Positions 52,762 through 55,648 of a DNA stretch of 55,648 nt are shown here, one piece after another. The stretch covers positions 1-55,648 of the forward strand of contig JBPCOJ010000124.1 of NCBI GenBank assembly GCA_051000345.1, in the 5' to 3' direction. The DNA is from JBHENC01 sp051000345 (GTDB lineage: Bacteria > Acidobacteriota > Blastocatellia > Pyrinomonadales > Pyrinomonadaceae). Both the position numbers and the translations under genes were made by a program. Each line of letters opens with the position of its first letter. Position 1 is the stretch's first letter. The notes below the pieces were generated by a model that ran no database searches, had not been told where the DNA came from, and saw only the letters and a list, made by a program, of their open reading frames with translations.

Positions 52762-53853
52762 TCAACCCACACAACGAACGCGCACCTTGTGCCAAGCGTT
52801 GTTCATGTAGCCTTTGAAATTCCATATGTGGCGCGCGTGTTCGGGCTGCGTGTTGGCCGCCGAATCCAGCGCGCGAACGATGATTTCGCTTTCGCCCGGC
52901 GGCATCTCTAAAGTCGCTTCCCACAAACACCACGCCCACGACGGACGATCTTCCGGCAGCGTCGCCAGCGTCCACGTCTCGCCATTATCAATCGAGACAT
53001 CCACGCGTTCGATGCGCCGGTCTCCGCCCGCCATCGCGTAGCCTTGCACTTGGACGCGCCCTGCTGGAATCTCTTCGTTTTGTTGCGGGCGACAAATGAC
53101 GGCGTTTAAGGATTGCTCGCCGAGCATCAAGCCTTGCGACCAATCGACGTTTGCGGCATTCGTCTGCGGCGGAAAAAGTTTATAGGCGTGTGCCTGAAAA
53201 TAGTTATCCGAAGGTTTCGCTTGCAACGTGATTTCGGAAAGCCACTTAACGCTTCGCGCGCCGATGTAACCCGGCACGACGACGCGCAAGGGAAATCCGT
53301 GCGTGGGCGCAAGCGGCTCATCGTTCATTTCGTAAGCGAGCAAGACTTCCGCGCGCAAGGCTTTATCGAGCGGGATCGAGCCGCCGAAGCCGAATCGCTT
53401 GCCCTGCCTTTCGACTTCATCGAGTCCCTTGAACGCGACATGATGGGCTTCGCCTGTAAAATTTGCCGCCATCAGAATTTCGCGCAGAGGCGCGCCCGTC
53501 CAGACCGCATTGCTGATCGCTTCCGCGCCCCAAGGAAGTTCGCCGGGAGTTTCAGCAACCTGTGCCAATTCGTCGCGCCGGTTGCCCGCGCATTGCAAAG
53601 TTGCCGTCACAGTTCTGCGCGGAAAGTTTTGCTTGATGTCAGCGAGCGTCCATTGCAGCGGCGTCTTCGTCATGCCATCAACATTTAAGCGGTAATTCGC
53701 TTCATCTATCTCCGGCACGGGCGCGTGATTGCGCACGAAGAAAAGTTCCTGCGGGGTGATGAAATTTTCGCGCAGCAACTGAAGCGGTGCTCCGGCATTG
53801 AAAGGCGTTTCTTCGCGCACGATCAGCGACGGATGCTTATTATTAATCTTCAA
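52762..53853 (-). CDS. Sulfite oxidase-like molybdopterin enzyme
   Basis: A 363-residue protein of the sulfite oxidase/YedY superfamily. The molybdenum-binding domain (about 30-230) has FVRNHAPVPEID and TLQCAGNRR with C88 as the Mo ligand, and HGFPLRVVVPGYIGARSVKWL. The C-terminal Mo-co dimerisation domain (about 250-360) has the immunoglobulin-like WTLATLPEDRPSWAWCLWEA. This resembles SorA-type enzymes, but no heme domain or signal peptide is visible, so it may be cytoplasmic or moved by a partner. It starts at TTG 53853 with AAAGGAAGG upstream. It diverges from the rhodanese lipoprotein gene, pointing to oxidation of sulfite from sulfane sulfur. Confidence 0.88.
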   Translation of the reverse strand: MKINNKHPSLIVREETPFNAGAPLQLLRENFITPQELFFVRNHAPVPEIDEANYRLNVDGMTKTPLQWTLADIKQNFPRRTVTATLQCAGNRRDELAQVAETPGELPWGAEAISNAVWTGAPLREILMAANFTGEAHHVAFKGLDEVERQGKRFGFGGSIPLDKALRAEVLLAYEMNDEPLAPTHGFPLRVVVPGYIGARSVKWLSEITLQAKPSDNYFQAHAYKLFPPQTNAANVDWSQGLMLGEQSLNAVICRPQQNEEIPAGRVQVQGYAMAGGDRRIERVDVSIDNGETWTLATLPEDRPSWAWCLWEATLEMPPGESEIIVRALDSAANTQPEHARHIWNFKGYMNNAWHKVRVRCVG

Positions 53854-54050
53854 TGGCGTTGCCTTCCTTTACTGGAAACTACTGATGACAATGACGCGCA
53901 TATCTTATTCATGCGAACGAAGCATGTCTATCGAGAATTCTTTGCGCGCCACGGATTTGCGAACGCGCGCCGATTGCTTTTGCGCTCTCCGGCGGAAAGT
54001 GATAAAAGATTGCGCAGATTAACTTGAATTTTGAAATGGAGATTTGCCGT

Positions 54051-54530
54051 ATGCGTTCCTTTGTTTCTTGGCTCACTGCCGCGACGATCTTTTCATTGCT
54101 CGTCGTGTTGTTCGGATGCAGCGCGGCAACCGTGAAAAGCGACACCACCGCCGCCGCCAACAATCAGCAGCAACAACCAATTCCGCGCACATCGCCCGCC
54201 GGAGACGGAGCCGCGCGCATCACCGTCGCAGACTTGCGCGAAGCGCTCGATAAAGGCACGGCCTACGTTGTCGATGTGCGCACGGACGATCAATACAAGT
54301 CAGGGCATATCAAAGGCGCAGTCCACATCCCGGAGACGGACATCGCCGCGCGCGCGAGTGAATTGCCGCGCGACAAAACGATTGTCACATATTGTTCTTG
54401 ACCCGCCGAACACACCAGCGCCCGTGCGGTGCTCGAACTCAAAGACAAAAACATCACCAATGCGGCTGCCCTCGTCGGCGGCTACGACGGATGGAAAACG
54501 GCAGGGCTTCCGATAGAGCCTGCGAAATAA
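54051..54530 (+). CDS. Rhodanese-like lipoprotein, probable selenoprotein (Sec117 at TGA 54399)
   Basis: A 159-residue lipoprotein when the TGA at 54399-54401 is read as selenocysteine. The ATG at 54051 has GGAG nine bases upstream. The signal ends in the lipobox LFGC-S, then a Gln-rich linker follows. The rhodanese core has YVVDVRTDDQYKSGHIKGA (about 81-99) and IVTYCS, then TGA, then PAEHTSARAVLEL and ALVGGYDGWKTAGLP to TAA at 54530. Related rhodanese lipoproteins read Tyr-Cys-x-Cys-Pro with two cysteines; here C115 is kept and the second is TGA. A 6-bp hairpin with loop CGTGC begins 15 bases after TGA. A transcript terminator-like palindrome follows the TAA, not the TGA. Alternative: a nonsense mutation leaving a broken gene. 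Confidence 0.7.
54417..54433 (+). promoter_or_regulatory. Candidate bacterial SECIS hairpin of the rhodanese gene
   Basis: AGCGCC (54417-54422) pairs with GGTGCT (54428-54433) in six base pairs, one of them G-U, around the loop CGTGC. The stem begins 15 bases after TGA 54399-54401, and the loop GU lies 22 bases after it. This matches the position of SelB-binding hairpins, as in E. coli fdhF, where the loop lies about 18 bases after the TGA. The same loop follows the TGA of the gene at 31690. Confidence 0.55.
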
Positions 54531-54549
54531 ACTCAAGCTAAAGCAAACG

Positions 54550-54587
54550 ATGAGCGGCAAGATAGAACATTCTATCCTGCCGCTCAT
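54550..54587. terminator. Palindrome between convergent genes, probable bidirectional terminator
   Basis: ATGAGCGGCAAGATAGAA (54550-54567) pairs with 54570-54587 apart from one mismatch. It lies 19 bp after the TAA of the selenocysteine-reading rhodanese frame and 44 bp before the end of the convergent reductase gene. T-runs are weak on both sides. Confidence 0.6.
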
Positions 54588-54631
54588 ATCATTTATGAAT
54601 TCGGTGTGTCTTGATGAAAAGCGCGCCGCTT

Positions 54632-55147
54632 TTATTTTAAGCTGTAAGAGACTTGCACGATCCCGCTGTCGTATGTCTTGCAATCGAGCAGTTTCAGATC
54701 GGTTTGCCGGTGCGAGCCGCGAAATAACGGAAGCCCTTCGCCGAGAATAATCGGATGAACTGTCAAAATAAACTCGTCTATCAAACGCTCGTTCATAAAG
54801 GATTCGATCAACTCGCCGCCGCCCATCAACCAAATATCCTTTCCCTTCGATTGTTTCAACGACTCGATAAAACTTCGGATGTCGCCTGAAACAAACTCGA
54901 AATTTTTATCCGCACTGTTTTTCAGCGTGCGAGAGAAAACACAGTTCTTTATTCCTTTGTAAGACGGCGCGCCTCCGAGACCGAGCGCCACGTCGTAGGT
55001 TTTGCGCCCGAACAAAATCGTATCAATCGATTTATGGAACGCCGTCATTCCATAGTCGGCATCCATAAAGAGCCAGTCAACGCTGCCATCAGGCCGCGCG
55101 ATAAAACCATCCAGACTGTCGGCGATAAAAAGTTTTACCTTGCGCAT
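54632..55147 (-). CDS. Dihydrofolate reductase/RibD C-terminal family protein
   Basis: A 171-residue protein with the DHFR-like fold. MRKVKLFIADSLDGFIARPD is the typical N-terminus, ILFGRKTYDVALG (about 55-67) is the second motif, and DIWLMGGGELIESF carries the nucleotide-binding Gly-Gly-Gly. The end PIILGEGLPLFRG and GIVQVSYSLK match the family. Members include RibD-type reductases and uncharacterised NADPH-dependent reductases; trimethoprim-target FolA is less likely, because the acidic active-site residue context differs. I chose the ATG at 55147; the longer ORF upstream has no similarity. It is convergent with the rhodanese gene. Confidence 0.9.
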   Translation of the reverse strand: MRKVKLFIADSLDGFIARPDGSVDWLFMDADYGMTAFHKSIDTILFGRKTYDVALGLGGAPSYKGIKNCVFSRTLKNSADKNFEFVSGDIRSFIESLKQSKGKDIWLMGGGELIESFMNERLIDEFILTVHPIILGEGLPLFRGSHRQTDLKLLDCKTYDSGIVQVSYSLK

Positions 55148-55208
55148 ATTATAGCGAGTTGAATTCACGAATGGTAAGAGGGACGGTAATCTACGTTCAA
55201 GTGAACGT

Positions 55209-55460
55209 TTACGATTTAGATAATTTATCCCAGAGCCGTCCAATGGCTGTGCCGCAGAAATACAGGAGTGCGCAATTGAACAATATGGCGATTAACAAAC
55301 CATAGATTGTTGAGGAAAGGAACGACGGCAAAACCAAATTCCAAGGAATAATTAGATAGCCTAAGATGATGCAATCTTCGCCGCGACAAGTAGCCCACAG
55401 AGACAAAAATATAAGTAGATAAACCAACACGCATGTCACACCGAGTTTGGATAGCTTCAT
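55209..55460 (-). CDS. Small hypothetical membrane protein
   Basis: An 83-residue protein starting at MKLSKLGVTCVLVYLLIFL with two or three hydrophobic helices (about 5-24, 35-50 and 52-72) and a polar C-terminal end (GTAIGRLWDKLSKS). I do not recognise a family. It is more AT-rich than most genes here and lies between the reductase gene and a transposase remnant at the window edge, so it may be part of a mobile or recently acquired segment. There is no convincing RBS at 55460; an upstream Met at 55502 is possible. Confidence 0.45.
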   Translation of the reverse strand: MKLSKLGVTCVLVYLLIFLSLWATCRGEDCIILGYLIIPWNLVLPSFLSSTIYGLLIAILFNCALLYFCGTAIGRLWDKLSKS

Positions 55461-55541
55461 AGCTTGTAAATCGACAAGGAGAGTTGGTAATCCTTGCTTC
55501 AAGGCGCAACCAACATCAAAAAACCTAATGTGTGACTCTTT

Positions 55542-55648
55542 TTAAGCCGAGACCAGACCATCAAGGTCTAATGGGTCACGACCAAGTCGTAGATTCAAAA
55601 AGACCATCACTGTATGAGCCAAGACTTTGCGAATCAAACGATGTTGAA
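55542..55648 (-). CDS. Transposase C-terminus (partial, runs off the window)
   Basis: The minus-strand frame is open from the window edge and ends at TAA 55542-55544. The 34 visible residues (QHRLIRKVLAHTVMVFLNLR, then LGRDPLDLDGLV) match the end of transposases I know from IS-type elements, probably IS982-like; I am unsure of the family. CCTAATGTGTGACTC at 55524-55538 just beyond the stop may be the terminal repeat of the element. Most of the gene is outside the window. Confidence 0.5.
   Translation of the reverse strand, partial: QHRLIRKVLAHTVMVFLNLRLGRDPLDLDGLVSA

Overview
The window looks like a chromosomal segment of an Acidobacteriota bacterium, most likely class Blastocatellia (Pyrinomonadaceae-like). 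This is inferred, not proven. Six genes encode the 'VWFA-related Acidobacterial domain' type of secreted protein (2716, 15749, 16836, 43437, 44702, 49546). There is also a soluble Ser/Thr kinase with TolB-like and TPR regions, and a PD40 propeller joined to DUF4214 repeats. The DNA is moderately GC-rich and full of GCG/CGC codons, so most long antisense ORFs are shadows. No tRNA, rRNA, CRISPR array or prophage was recognised.

Layout. 0-10 kb: a TPR protein cut by the window edge, aminotransferase, MscL, VWFA protein, FmdB zinc ribbon, lytic transglycosylase, GAF-type sigma-54 activator, DUF347 membrane protein, and two small envelope/stress proteins. 10-15.6 kb: the lipoprotein/translation run ileS-lspA-lgt-rluD. 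15.7-23.3 kb: two tandem VWFA genes and a 1,666-residue hybrid histidine kinase. 23.3-27.4 kb: a decaying polysaccharide locus with a truncated glycosyltransferase, an SGNH hydrolase, a frameshifted GT4 and an intact GT2. 27.6-32 kb: a redox/sulfur block with a GrdB-like protein, DUF4149 protein, rhodanese, thioredoxin-reductase-like flavoprotein, FMN reductase, a second rhodanese and a glutaredoxin-like protein. 32-41.4 kb: prolyl oligopeptidase, kinase/phosphatase pair, PD40-DUF4214 protein and polyprenyl synthase. 41.4-50.9 kb: xseB, xseA, three more VWFA genes, a D,D-carboxypeptidase, an orphan, and an L,D-transpeptidase. 51-55.6 kb: DUF445 protein, sulfite-oxidase-like molybdoenzyme, a rhodanese lipoprotein, a DHFR-like reductase, a small membrane protein and the tail of a transposase.

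The most interesting signal is two probable selenoproteins. The rhodanese lipoprotein at 54051-54530 has an in-frame TGA exactly where a second active-site cysteine is expected (Cys-Ser-TGA-Pro). Rhodanese-like sequence continues for 42 codons to TAA, followed by a terminator-like hairpin. The glutaredoxin-like gene at 31690 stops at a TGA just after a Pro-Pro-Arg-Gly tail, where Uxx-star family proteins carry Cys or Sec, and TAA follows four codons later. Both TGAs are followed at nearly the same distance (15 and 16 nt) by a 6-bp hairpin with the identical five-base loop CGTGC containing GU, as expected of a bacterial SECIS. A GrdB-like protein, from a third family that often carries selenocysteine, lies nearby with Ser at the Sec position.

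Other notable structures are a 99-bp MITE-like insertion with IS5/IS903-like ends and a 9-bp target duplication that sits in frame inside a VWFA gene; a 200-bp nested palindrome at 34225-34425; and small palindromic or ACTGA-rich repeats in several intergenic gaps.
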